23,321 nucleotides of DNA from NCBI GenBank assembly GCA_964582875.1, contig CAZOTZ010000018.1:1-23321 (forward strand), written 5' to 3'. The stretch's first letter is position 1; every line of letters starts with the position of its first letter. The stretch comes from JAADDV01 sp964582875. GTDB lineage: Bacteria > Aquificota > Aquificia > Aquificales > Hydrogenothermaceae. The position numbers were made by a program, and so were the translations under genes. Below, in pieces: positions 1-6,444 of the stretch. The notes beneath the pieces were generated by a model. It was not told the origin of the DNA. It did no database searches and saw only the letters and a list, made by a program, of their open reading frames with translations.

Positions 1-29
1 AGAAAAATGTATCTGTATCCAGTAAATTT

Positions 30-275
30 TCATTTACCATTAGAAGCAGCGGTTCTTTTGTGTATATATTTGATTATTGCATAATTTATGAGTTTGTTTA
101 TTTTTGAGTTTTTATCTTCATTTTTAAATCTTTTTAAAAACTTTAAAAGCTGTTTTTCATTTAAAAATCCAAAAAGAAAACCTGCAATAACTAAAAAAGG
201 AATACCAGGGATTATAGGGAATATAACTCCTATAATCCCTAATACTAAGAAAAAAATCCCTAAAAGATACCTCAT
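30..275 (-). CDS. Small two-helix membrane protein, DUF454/YbaN- or PGPGW-like
   Basis: An 81-residue protein with a hydrophobic N-terminal half (residues 2 to about 38) forming two close membrane segments around the turn FPIIPGIPF. This glycine/proline turn resembles the core of small inner-membrane families such as DUF454 (YbaN) and PGPGW, whose molecular function is unknown. The C-terminal half is lysine-rich and probably cytoplasmic. Its ATG overlaps the TGA of the FTR gene upstream (ATGA overlap), so the two are probably translationally coupled. The family assignment rests on one motif and is tentative. Confidence 0.6.
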   Translation of the reverse strand: MRYLLGIFFLVLGIIGVIFPIIPGIPFLVIAGFLFGFLNEKQLLKFLKRFKNEDKNSKINKLINYAIIKYIHKRTAASNGK

Positions 276-757
276 TTTTTCTTAGCTACCTTCTGAGCCC
301 ATTCCATAATCTCTTCATCTGGAATATCAAGGTTATGCTCAACAACGTACTCTTTTAAAACTTCAAATATTTTTTCAGGTTTACCTAAAGCTCTTCCTTT
401 ATCTGGTGTAGGGTCTTTAACAAGACCGTAAATCTGTCTTCCTTCATGCCATTCTGGAAGATACTCTGTTATAGGTAAACCTTCTTCTGTTGTAAACAGA
501 AGACAGTGGCAGTATTTTAATGCCTGCATCTCATCACAGGCACAAATCCATCTTCTTCTTTTTACTTCTTCTTTTTTGTCTGGATAAAAATTACATGGAC
601 AAAGGGGTTTTCCAAGTTCCTGAACGTGGGATGCAAGACCGTTTATCACCGCTTCTGCTGCTTCTTTATTTGGATTTACTACAGTTCCGGATTTTTTTGA
701 AAAGTTTTCAGCAAACTTTTTCATTTTTTCCACAAGTTCCGGTTTAACAGTTTCCAT
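272..757 (-). CDS. Ferredoxin-thioredoxin reductase, catalytic (beta) subunit
   Basis: FTR passes electrons from reduced ferredoxin to a thioredoxin disulfide through a 4Fe-4S cluster and an adjacent redox-active disulfide. All six cysteines of the catalytic subunit are present with family spacing: CPC at 53-55, 16 residues, CAC at 72-74, 8 residues, CHC at 83-85. By comparison with the cyanobacterial enzyme, Cys53, 72, 74 and 83 should hold the cluster and Cys55 and Cys85 form the disulfide. At 161 residues it is longer than the roughly 115-residue plant and cyanobacterial chains; the extra C-terminal tail (about 120-161) has no cysteine. No variable (alpha) subunit or thioredoxin gene lies nearby. 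RBS AGGAGG precedes the ATG at 757. It is divergent from the triheme cytochrome. Confidence 0.92.
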   Translation of the reverse strand: METVKPELVEKMKKFAENFSKKSGTVVNPNKEAAEAVINGLASHVQELGKPLCPCNFYPDKKEEVKRRRWICACDEMQALKYCHCLLFTTEEGLPITEYLPEWHEGRQIYGLVKDPTPDKGRALGKPEKIFEVLKEYVVEHNLDIPDEEIMEWAQKVAKKK

Positions 758-813
758 TATATTCCTCCTGGTTTAGCTTTTTAAAAATAATCTGCCTTTA
801 GCAGTTGTCTTAA

Positions 814-832
814 AATGATTATTCTCATCATT
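814..832. promoter_or_regulatory. Candidate Fur-type operator in the FTR / cytochrome intergenic region
   Basis: The 19-bp sequence aatgattattctcatcatt is an inverted repeat (AATGAT, 7 bp, ATCATT). It matches the 7-1-7 Fur consensus TGATAATnATTATCA at about 11 of 14 positions. It lies 17 bp upstream of a TATAAT at 849-854 that would serve the cytochrome gene, so a bound repressor would cover that promoter's -35 region. Fur control is inferred from sequence similarity only. Confidence 0.45.
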
Positions 833-848
833 AGGAAAATCTAACATA

Positions 849-854
849 TATAAT
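849..854 (+). promoter_or_regulatory. Probable -10 element of the triheme cytochrome gene
   Basis: A perfect TATAAT within the AT-rich stretch tatataatatta, 38 bp before the ATG at 893. The start is preceded by an AGGAGGT ribosome binding site at 880-886. No good -35 hexamer is visible at 17 bp. Confidence 0.4.
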
Positions 855-892
855 ATTAAATTCAAAATCAATTCCTTTTAGGAGGTTCAGTC

Positions 893-1729
893 ATGAAGAA
901 ACTTATTTATATTTTATGTGTTTTATCTATCTTTTCTATCTCTTTTGCAAAAAACATAAGACTAAAGGAACCTCCGGAAGAACTTGAAAAGTACTATCCT
1001 CCAAATTCCGATAAGTATGAATTTCTTATGACTATGTATAAGCTCTCAACAGCGTTCAAAGGAATTGTAGTAAACATCAGTGAAGGTAATTGGGCTCAAG
1101 CAAAAAGCTGGGCTGAGGAACTGTCTAAAAATTACACAAAAATAGGAGAGTTAGTACCAACATGGAAAAAAGTCTTAAGGGAAAATGCTGCAAAAAATCT
1201 TGTTAGAGCAGTTGAAAGTAAAGATTCAACACAGATAAGAAAATATATGAACACTGTTGGAAAAACGTGTATGCAGTGCCATAAAAACTACCAGCTTTCT
1301 GTAAAAATAAAGTACCATTACCCATCTTATGACGGTACTTCTATAGAAGACCCTATTTCTGGGGTTGAATACTCAGTTCATGATTATATGAAAAAAATGA
1401 CTGATGATATGAAGCTGTTAAAGATATACCTCCTTGAAAAGGAAAAAAATAAAGCAATTAAAGCAGGGGATAGATTTGTAAAAAGGGTTAAAGGATTAAC
1501 CCAGATGTGTTCAGACTGCCATACAAATAACATTTCAGAAAAAGTTTACTTCAACGATGATTTAGACAAGAAATTACAGAACTTAAGAGATGCTGTTGAA
1601 AATGAACATCTAAATGAAGTCTTTTCAAATTTAAGCTGGATAAATAATAACAACTGTATGAAATGTCATAATGTTCATCAGATACCAGCCATGCTCAAAG
1701 AAAAGTTTGAAAGTGAGAAAAATCACTGA
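893..1729 (+). CDS. Periplasmic triheme c-type cytochrome with cytochrome c'-like helical repeats
   Basis: A secreted 278-residue protein with a signal peptide (about 1-19, ending SISFA) and three covalent haem motifs: CMQCH at 126-130, CSDCH at 206-210 and CMKCH at 255-259. Each motif ends a helix-rich segment. The first segment (about 40-135) looks like a full cytochrome c'-type four-helix bundle; the second (160-215) and third (222-262) look like shorter versions. This suggests internal duplication of a helical haem domain. It is presumably a periplasmic electron carrier or sensor; the redox partner cannot be told from the sequence. It stands alone on its strand behind a Fur-like box. Three in-frame stops follow one another (TGA TAA TAA). 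The family name is uncertain; multihaem c-type character is certain. Confidence 0.85.
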   Translation: MKKLIYILCVLSIFSISFAKNIRLKEPPEELEKYYPPNSDKYEFLMTMYKLSTAFKGIVVNISEGNWAQAKSWAEELSKNYTKIGELVPTWKKVLRENAAKNLVRAVESKDSTQIRKYMNTVGKTCMQCHKNYQLSVKIKYHYPSYDGTSIEDPISGVEYSVHDYMKKMTDDMKLLKIYLLEKEKNKAIKAGDRFVKRVKGLTQMCSDCHTNNISEKVYFNDDLDKKLQNLRDAVENEHLNEVFSNLSWINNNNCMKCHNVHQIPAMLKEKFESEKNH

Positions 1730-1747
1730 TAATAAGTAGCTTCTTTA

Positions 1748-1753
1748 TATAAT
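1748..1753 (+). promoter_or_regulatory. Probable -10 element of the unknown gene and gmhB
   Basis: A TATAAT in the 56-bp gap after the cytochrome gene, 32 bp before the ATG at 1786. No terminator separates it from the cytochrome, so read-through is also possible. Confidence 0.35.
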
Positions 1754-1785
1754 AAGGCTGAAAAAGCAAATAAGAGAGGTATTTT

Positions 1786-2283
1786 ATGGAAAACGCTATA
1801 GAAAGAAAACCTTCAATACTTATATTTAAAGGGCATCCTGAAAAGTTTCCCACACAGGTTGCCCCGTATTTTGAGTTTAACAATATTGAGACATATATGG
1901 AAATCCCATTTGAGTATTATCTTGATTTACCAGAAGAAGAAAAAGCATTTGTAGAAGGTTTCAACAAGTATATAGATGAAGACCTGAAAGGTGCAAGGAG
2001 AGAACTGGCAAAAGCTGCATCAAAAATAAATGAAGCAAGGTACATGTTTTTACTTGTTAATTACATCCTCGGGAAAAAAAGGGAAGCACAGATTTTATCT
2101 GCAGATTTAAAGAAAGAATGGGACAGGTTTATACAGACATGGAGGGTTCCTATACTTGTTGTTCCATTTTCATCAGGGGATAAAGCACTTTTTATCTCTA
2201 TAGATGATAAAGGACTTCAGGCTCTTTCTCTTTTACTTGAAGGAAAAACACCTGAAGAAGTAGCATTTTTACTTGGTCTGTAG
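1786..2283 (+). CDS. Conserved-looking hypothetical protein
   Basis: I do not recognise this 165-residue soluble protein. It has no signal peptide, membrane segment or cysteine. The N-terminus (10-45) looks like a small alpha/beta unit. The middle (50-115) is charged and helical with KGARRELAKAASKINEARY, which has the look of a single TPR-like hairpin. A hydrophobic strand (VPILVVPF, near 121-128) and a helical end (LLLEGKTPEEVAFLLGL) follow. The RBS is gagaggt just upstream of the ATG. It is followed 8 bp later by gmhB on the same strand, so the two are probably one transcript, which hints weakly at an envelope role. Confidence 0.7.
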   Translation: MENAIERKPSILIFKGHPEKFPTQVAPYFEFNNIETYMEIPFEYYLDLPEEEKAFVEGFNKYIDEDLKGARRELAKAASKINEARYMFLLVNYILGKKREAQILSADLKKEWDRFIQTWRVPILVVPFSSGDKALFISIDDKGLQALSLLLEGKTPEEVAFLLGL

Positions 2284-2291
2284 GGGGTAGT

Positions 2292-2846
2292 ATGAAGAAT
2301 AAAGCTGTATTCCTTGATAGAGATGGTGTTATAAATGAAGATTATGGTTTTGTACACAAAATTGAGGATTTCCATATTTACCCTGAGGTTTTCCCTGCAC
2401 TGAAAAAACTTCAGGAAGCTGGATACAAACTTCTAATTGTTACAAACCAGTCTGGAATAGCAGTGGGGTATTACACAGAGGAAGATTTTAAAAAAGTAAC
2501 AGAATATATGTTAAATGAGCTTGAAAAGGAAGGAATAAAAATAGATAAGGTTTACTACTGTCCCCACCATCCAGAAGGTATCATACCTGAGTACACTATG
2601 AAATGTGATTGTAGAAAACCTGAAAGTGGAATGATTAAACAGGGAATAGAAGAGTTTAATATAGACCCAGCAAAATCATTTTTAATAGGAGATAAAGAAA
2701 ACGATATAAAAGCTGCCCATAAAGAAGGTATTAAAGCTGCCCTTGTAAAAACAGGACAGGGAAAGAAATACGTTGACAGTACAGAAGCTGACTTTATAGG
2801 TGAGAATATATTGGATGTTGTTGAGAGATTTATACTAAAGGATTAA
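2292..2846 (+). CDS. gmhB: D-glycero-D-manno-heptose-1,7-bisphosphate 7-phosphatase
   Basis: This HAD-superfamily phosphatase removes the 7-phosphate of heptose bisphosphate on the way to ADP-heptose for the LPS inner core. The 184-residue length is normal. The nucleophile motif is FLDRDGVIN, with Asp9 and Asp11. The second motif is TNQSGIA, the zinc-binding loop has CPHH followed by CDCRKPESGM, and the C-terminal acidic motif is IGDKENDIKAA. The zinc loop is characteristic of GmhB and of the histidinol-phosphate phosphatase relatives; without a his operon nearby, the heptose function is the better choice. It is the last gene before a strong hairpin terminator. Confidence 0.88.
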   Translation: MKNKAVFLDRDGVINEDYGFVHKIEDFHIYPEVFPALKKLQEAGYKLLIVTNQSGIAVGYYTEEDFKKVTEYMLNELEKEGIKIDKVYYCPHHPEGIIPEYTMKCDCRKPESGMIKQGIEEFNIDPAKSFLIGDKENDIKAAHKEGIKAALVKTGQGKKYVDSTEADFIGENILDVVERFILKD

Positions 2847-2872
2847 AACCTGCCTGTCGGCAGGTTCTTTTT
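2847..2872 (+). terminator. Intrinsic terminator of gmhB, between convergent genes
   Basis: A perfect 8-bp stem, AACCTGCC and GGCAGGTT, with loop TGTC, followed by CTTTTT. It starts immediately after the gmhB stop, and its T-run overlaps the stop codon of speD on the other strand. On the minus strand the hairpin is followed by TTAATC, so it may also end speD transcripts, less efficiently. Confidence 0.85.
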
Positions 2873-3296
2873 ATAGAAGTCTGTTTCTCTGTGCATTTGT
2901 AATAGAAGCTGCAAGACCTAAATCTCTTGGAAATTCAGTTCCTCTATTCGTAGTTCTTATTTCAAGTTTATCAGTTCCAAAGAAATCTTTGATTATCTGA
3001 AGTGCTCTATCCATATCAAAATCTTTACATGAGAATATATCTATTGAAAAGTATCCCTTTTCTGGAAAAGTATGGATACTTATATGGCTCTCTGCAATTA
3101 TAACGAAACCAGAAACTCCCCAATCTTCAGGTTTTTCTCCACCATCATACTTAAACACATAAGGAGGCATTATTTTTGTCATGCCTATTTCTTTTGGAAG
3201 CATGTCTAAGAAATCTGTTATTGCTTCCACGCTAGCTAAAGTTTCATAGTTTCCTTCATAGCCATCAACCATTAAATGTGGTCCGAATCCTATCAA
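2871..3296 (-). CDS. speD: S-adenosylmethionine decarboxylase proenzyme (bacterial/archaeal class 1B)
   Basis: It makes decarboxylated SAM, the aminopropyl donor for spermidine and the longer polyamines typical of thermophiles. The proenzyme cleaves itself before a serine, which becomes the pyruvoyl cofactor: here AESHISIH, with cleavage between Glu69 and Ser70. Catalytic His75 and Cys90 keep the spacing of the Thermotoga enzyme (Ser63, His68, Cys83). The 141-residue length is typical. The start is a TTG at 3296, placed 9 nt after AAGGAGG. The nearby ATG at 3301 is out of frame and meets a stop after two codons. It follows the radical SAM gene on the same strand after a 129-bp gap that appears to hold its own promoter. 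Confidence 0.93.
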   Translation of the reverse strand: MIGFGPHLMVDGYEGNYETLASVEAITDFLDMLPKEIGMTKIMPPYVFKYDGGEKPEDWGVSGFVIIAESHISIHTFPEKGYFSIDIFSCKDFDMDRALQIIKDFFGTDKLEIRTTNRGTEFPRDLGLAASITNAQRNRLL

Positions 3297-3305
3297 TCCA
3301 TCAAT

Positions 3306-3312
3306 CCTCCTT
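3306..3312 (-). promoter_or_regulatory. Ribosome binding site that fixes the speD TTG start
   Basis: AAGGAGG on the minus strand, 9 nt before TTG. It excludes the out-of-frame ATG at 3301-3299 as the speD start, since that frame reads ATG GAT TGA. Confidence 0.7.
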
Positions 3313-3342
3313 AAAAAATTTAGTTTTCAAACCAATTTAAAA

Positions 3343-3369
3343 AATATAGGAAAAAATTTTAAATGTAAA
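3343..3369 (-). promoter_or_regulatory. Possible speD promoter
   Basis: On the minus strand TTTACA (3369-3364) is followed after 15 bp by TATATT (3348-3343), about 47 bp upstream of the TTG. The spacer is short for a sigma-70 promoter and the region is AT-rich, so this is a weak call. Confidence 0.28.
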
Positions 3370-3373
3370 TACA

Positions 3374-3398
3374 AAAATGCACAAAAATTAAGCATTTT
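3374..3398. repeat. Inverted repeat between the radical SAM gene and speD
   Basis: AAAATGC (3374-3380) and GCATTTT (3392-3398) are separated by 11 bp. Read on the minus strand, the second arm runs into further T residues, so it could be a weak terminator for the upstream gene. It lies just upstream of the possible speD -35, so an operator is also possible. Confidence 0.3.
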
Positions 3399-3425
3399 AA
3401 ATTATATTATTCATATATACGAATA

Positions 3426-4235
3426 TCAAGATTTAAGACGGTTAACCATAAGAGTTCCACATCCACCTATTTTTCTTGTTCTATATCTATTTGATAATGT
3501 TACTTTTATCCCTTCATTTTTTAAAAGCAAAAAAGCTTTCTCATAATCTTCATCTGTAGTAGTTTTGTAAGGAATGCCCTCTATCTCATTGTACTTAAGA
3601 AGAGAAACCCCTACCTTTAAATCTTTTGCTATTTCTGCTAATTTTTTTAACTCTTCTGTAGAATCGTTTATATCCTTTATAAGGAGATAAGCTATGTTGT
3701 ACATCTTTCTTTTTCTGTTTGAAAGTTTAGATAAATGCCTTTTAAAAATATCAAGTATATCTTTAATTGGATGTCCATAAGGGATAAGCTCTTTCCTTTT
3801 ATCTTCAAATACAGCGTGGAGTGAAAGGTTTATTCCATTATGGGGTAATTCAAGAAGTTCAGAAAAGTTCTTTAAAGGAAATCCTGTTGTGTAGAAAGAT
3901 ACCTTTAAACCCTCTTCTTTAAAAAAGTAAAAAGCCTTTTTTACATTTTCCCAGTTAAGTAAAGGTTCTCCTATACCTGCGAAAGCAATATTTTTTATGT
4001 GTAAACCGTCCTGTTTTGCAAGGGTATACTGTTTTATTATCTCTTCTGCAGATAAATTTCTGAAAAGCCCTTCTTTTCCAGAGGCACAAAAGGAACATCT
4101 AACAGGACAGCCAATCTGGGAGGAAACACAAAGGGTAGTTCCCCTATAGTAGACAGACTCCACTGTATAGCTATCATCTGTTTTTACTTCTAAAAGCTTA
4201 TTTAGTCTGTCTTCAATAACCTGAGCTATTTCCAT
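3426..4235 (-). CDS. RlmN/Cfr-family radical SAM methyltransferase, N-terminally short form
   Basis: RlmN methylates C2 of A2503 in 23S rRNA (and A37 in some tRNAs) by a radical SAM ping-pong mechanism. The core is clear: cluster motif C43-x3-C47-x2-C50, the family's TLCVSSQIGC segment with Cys36 seven residues before the cluster (equivalent to E. coli Cys118), AGIGEPLLN as the SAM-binding motif, and GGCGTL with Cys259 near the C-terminus (equivalent to Cys355). All catalytic residues are therefore kept. It is only 269 residues against about 350-385, because the N-terminal helical accessory domain is absent. An in-frame TGA lies about 30 nt upstream of the ATG at 4235, so a longer start is excluded. 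The substrate may be rRNA, tRNA or something else. Confidence 0.8.
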   Translation of the reverse strand: MEIAQVIEDRLNKLLEVKTDDSYTVESVYYRGTTLCVSSQIGCPVRCSFCASGKEGLFRNLSAEEIIKQYTLAKQDGLHIKNIAFAGIGEPLLNWENVKKAFYFFKEEGLKVSFYTTGFPLKNFSELLELPHNGINLSLHAVFEDKRKELIPYGHPIKDILDIFKRHLSKLSNRKRKMYNIAYLLIKDINDSTEELKKLAEIAKDLKVGVSLLKYNEIEGIPYKTTTDEDYEKAFLLLKNEGIKVTLSNRYRTRKIGGCGTLMVNRLKS

Positions 4236-4269
4236 GGGGAAGTAATATATCCCTTTTCTTTTTCTATTT

Positions 4270-4281
4270 CAATTATAATTG
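4270..4281. promoter_or_regulatory. Symmetric divergent promoter core between the radical SAM gene and bioA
   Basis: The 12-bp perfect palindrome caattataattg holds TATAAT on both strands: plus 4274-4279 toward bioA and minus 4277-4272 toward the radical SAM gene. Expected start points lie about 18 and 30 nt from the two start codons. Only 68 bp separates the genes, so both promoters must lie here. Confidence 0.5.
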
Positions 4282-4303
4282 TTAAAAAAACAGAGGTAAA
4301 AAG

Positions 4304-5665
4304 ATGTTAGACAAAAGCTATTTAGAAAAATGGGATAAGGAGTACTTCTGGCATCCATTTACACAGATGAAAGTATACAGGGAAGAGGAAAATGTTATAG
4401 TTGAAAGGGGAGAAGGTGTTTATGTTTATGATATTCACGGAAATAAGTATTTAGATGGTGTTTCTTCACTATGGTGTAATGTTCACGGGCATAACCATCC
4501 AAAGTTAAACCAGGCTATTATAGAGCAGGTAAAAAAAATAGCCCATTTTACAACCCTTGGGGCTTCAAATGTCCCTGCTATAGTTTTTGCTAAGAACCTA
4601 ATTGATATAACCCCTCCAAAGCTAACTAAAGTTTTTTACTCAGAAGATGGTGCTGAAGCTATGGAAATAGCTATAAAGATAGCCTACCACTACTGGCACA
4701 ACAAAGGAGAAAAGCAGAAAAACAAGTTTGTAACCCTTTCAGAAGCTTACCACGGGGATACAATCGGAAGTGTATCTGTAGGGGGAATTAATATATTCCA
4801 CGAAAAGTATAAACCCCTTCTTTTTGATGTTTATAAAATGCCTTCTCCTTATCTTGAAGCTGTTAAAAAAGTGGGAAGAGAAAAAGCCCTTGAGTACGAT
4901 ACAACAAAAATTCTCATAGAAGAAGTAGAAGAGTTCATCTTCAAGAATCATCAAGAGATAGCTGCTTTTGTCCTTGAAGCTGGAGTACAGGGAGCAGCAG
5001 GAATACTTCCTTTCCCAAAAGGGTATCTAAAAGAGGTTAGAAGAATATGTGATGAATACAACATCCTTATGATAGTTGATGAAGTTGCTACTGGATTTGG
5101 AAGGTCCGGCTATATGTTCGCCTCAGAAAAAGAAGGTATAGAACCAGATATTATGGCTTTAGGGAAAGGTATAACAGGGGGATATCTTCCTTTAGCAGCT
5201 ACACTTGTGACAGATGAGATATTTGATGCTTTTTTAGGAGAGTTTGGGGAAGCAAAACACTTTTATCATGGTCATACATACACAGGTAATCCAATTGCAT
5301 GTAATGTTGCTATTGCAAACCTTGAAGTTTTTGAAGAGGAAAAAACTATCCATAAACTCCAGCCTAAGATAAGGCTCCTTGAAGAAAAATTAAAAGAGTT
5401 CTGGGATTTAGAACATGTAGGAGATGTACGCCAATACGGTTTTATGGCAGGTGTTGAAATAGTGAAGGACAAAAGAAAAAATGAACCGTATCCTTACGGG
5501 GAAAGGACAGGTTTTAAAGTGGCAAGGGCTATGTTAAAGAGAGGTATCTGGGTAAGACCCCTTGGAGATGTTATGGTGATTATGCCTCCACTTGTTATAA
5601 AAGAGGAAGAGCTTGTGTACTTTTTAGATTCTTTAAAAGAAAGTATAAAGGAAGTGTGTGGTTAA
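4304..5665 (+). CDS. bioA: Adenosylmethionine-8-amino-7-oxononanoate aminotransferase
   Basis: This PLP enzyme transfers the amino group of SAM to 8-amino-7-oxononanoate to form 7,8-diaminononanoate in biotin synthesis. At 453 residues it has full family length. The N-terminal WHPFTQM (16-22) and the DGVSSLWCNVHGHNHP segment (51-66) are typical of BioA. The PLP aspartate is in MIVDEVATGFGRSG (256-269), and the PLP-binding lysine is Lys288 in ALGKGITGGYLPL. RBS cagaggt. It stands alone; its 3' end overlaps that of convergent cdsA by 4 bp, and no other biotin gene is in the window. Confidence 0.93.
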   Translation: MLDKSYLEKWDKEYFWHPFTQMKVYREEENVIVERGEGVYVYDIHGNKYLDGVSSLWCNVHGHNHPKLNQAIIEQVKKIAHFTTLGASNVPAIVFAKNLIDITPPKLTKVFYSEDGAEAMEIAIKIAYHYWHNKGEKQKNKFVTLSEAYHGDTIGSVSVGGINIFHEKYKPLLFDVYKMPSPYLEAVKKVGREKALEYDTTKILIEEVEEFIFKNHQEIAAFVLEAGVQGAAGILPFPKGYLKEVRRICDEYNILMIVDEVATGFGRSGYMFASEKEGIEPDIMALGKGITGGYLPLAATLVTDEIFDAFLGEFGEAKHFYHGHTYTGNPIACNVAIANLEVFEEEKTIHKLQPKIRLLEEKLKEFWDLEHVGDVRQYGFMAGVEIVKDKRKNEPYPYGERTGFKVARAMLKRGIWVRPLGDVMVIMPPLVIKEEELVYFLDSLKESIKEVCG

Positions 5666-6438
5666 ATATTCAGGATAAACCTTATCTGATAGTAAATTAA
5701 AAAAATGACTGAGCCAAATATCAAAGCATCTATTCTATCAAGGATTCCCCCATGCCCAGGTATAATATGGGAGGAGTCTTTTTCTCCTACCTGTCTTTTT
5801 ATAAAAGATTCAAACAGGTCTCCTATCTGACCTATCACTGCTGTTAATACAACAGGTATGTATGCATCGTAAATACCAAGGTAATAGGATGTTAACCCTC
5901 CAATAATAGTTCCTCCTAAAAAGCCACCAATAGCCCCTTCCCATGTTTTTTTAGGGGAAAGTTTTGGGGCAAGTTTATTTTTTCCAATACTCTTTCCAAC
6001 AAAATACGCAAGTATATCCACAGACCAGACTGTAGCGAATAAAACGAAAAGAATGTACTTATTTAACTGGTGCAGTATACCAATTGAAGATACAAAAAAA
6101 ACTCCATACACAAGAGAAAAGATAAGAGCGTTTAAATAATCTATGTTGTAGTTCCTGTGGGCGACATAGAAAGCATACAAAAAGATAATAAGAACAGATA
6201 GATAAGAAGATAAAAACAACAAAGAAATAGATGAAATAAATCCTACAAAAGCTGTTATTTCAGGGCTTAAGTAAGGGAGTTTTTTTCTCAAAAGATTTGA
6301 AACTTCCCATACAGCAACTGATGAGACAAAAGAAACACCTATTTTAAAAAAAGGGGAAGGCAGATAAATTACCGCAGCGATAACAACAACAGCAAGAACA
6401 AAACCTGAAATAATCCTTAAAAGTAAATCATTCATCAT
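5662..6438 (-). CDS. cdsA: Phosphatidate cytidylyltransferase (CDP-diacylglycerol synthase)
   Basis: It makes CDP-diacylglycerol from CTP and phosphatidic acid in the inner membrane, the precursor of all bacterial phospholipids. The 258-residue protein has many hydrophobic segments, with LSPKKTWEGAIGGFLGG at 160-176. The family signature runs from Ser211 (SFIKRQVGEKD) through PGHGGILDRIDAL (227-239), including the conserved metal-binding aspartates. It begins 6 bp after uppS with the RBS GAAGGTGA and two consecutive ATG codons. Order uppS-cdsA on one transcript is common in bacteria. Its 3' end overlaps bioA by 4 bp. Confidence 0.95.
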   Translation of the reverse strand: MMNDLLLRIISGFVLAVVVIAAVIYLPSPFFKIGVSFVSSVAVWEVSNLLRKKLPYLSPEITAFVGFISSISLLFLSSYLSVLIIFLYAFYVAHRNYNIDYLNALIFSLVYGVFFVSSIGILHQLNKYILFVLFATVWSVDILAYFVGKSIGKNKLAPKLSPKKTWEGAIGGFLGGTIIGGLTSYYLGIYDAYIPVVLTAVIGQIGDLFESFIKRQVGEKDSSHIIPGHGGILDRIDALIFGSVIFLIYYQIRFILNI

Positions 6439-6444
6439 TCACCT

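Noticed and set aside
792..804. Short hairpin ctgcctttagcag upstream of the FTR gene.
   Set aside because: Only four GC-containing pairs and no T-run; too small to call a terminator or riboswitch.
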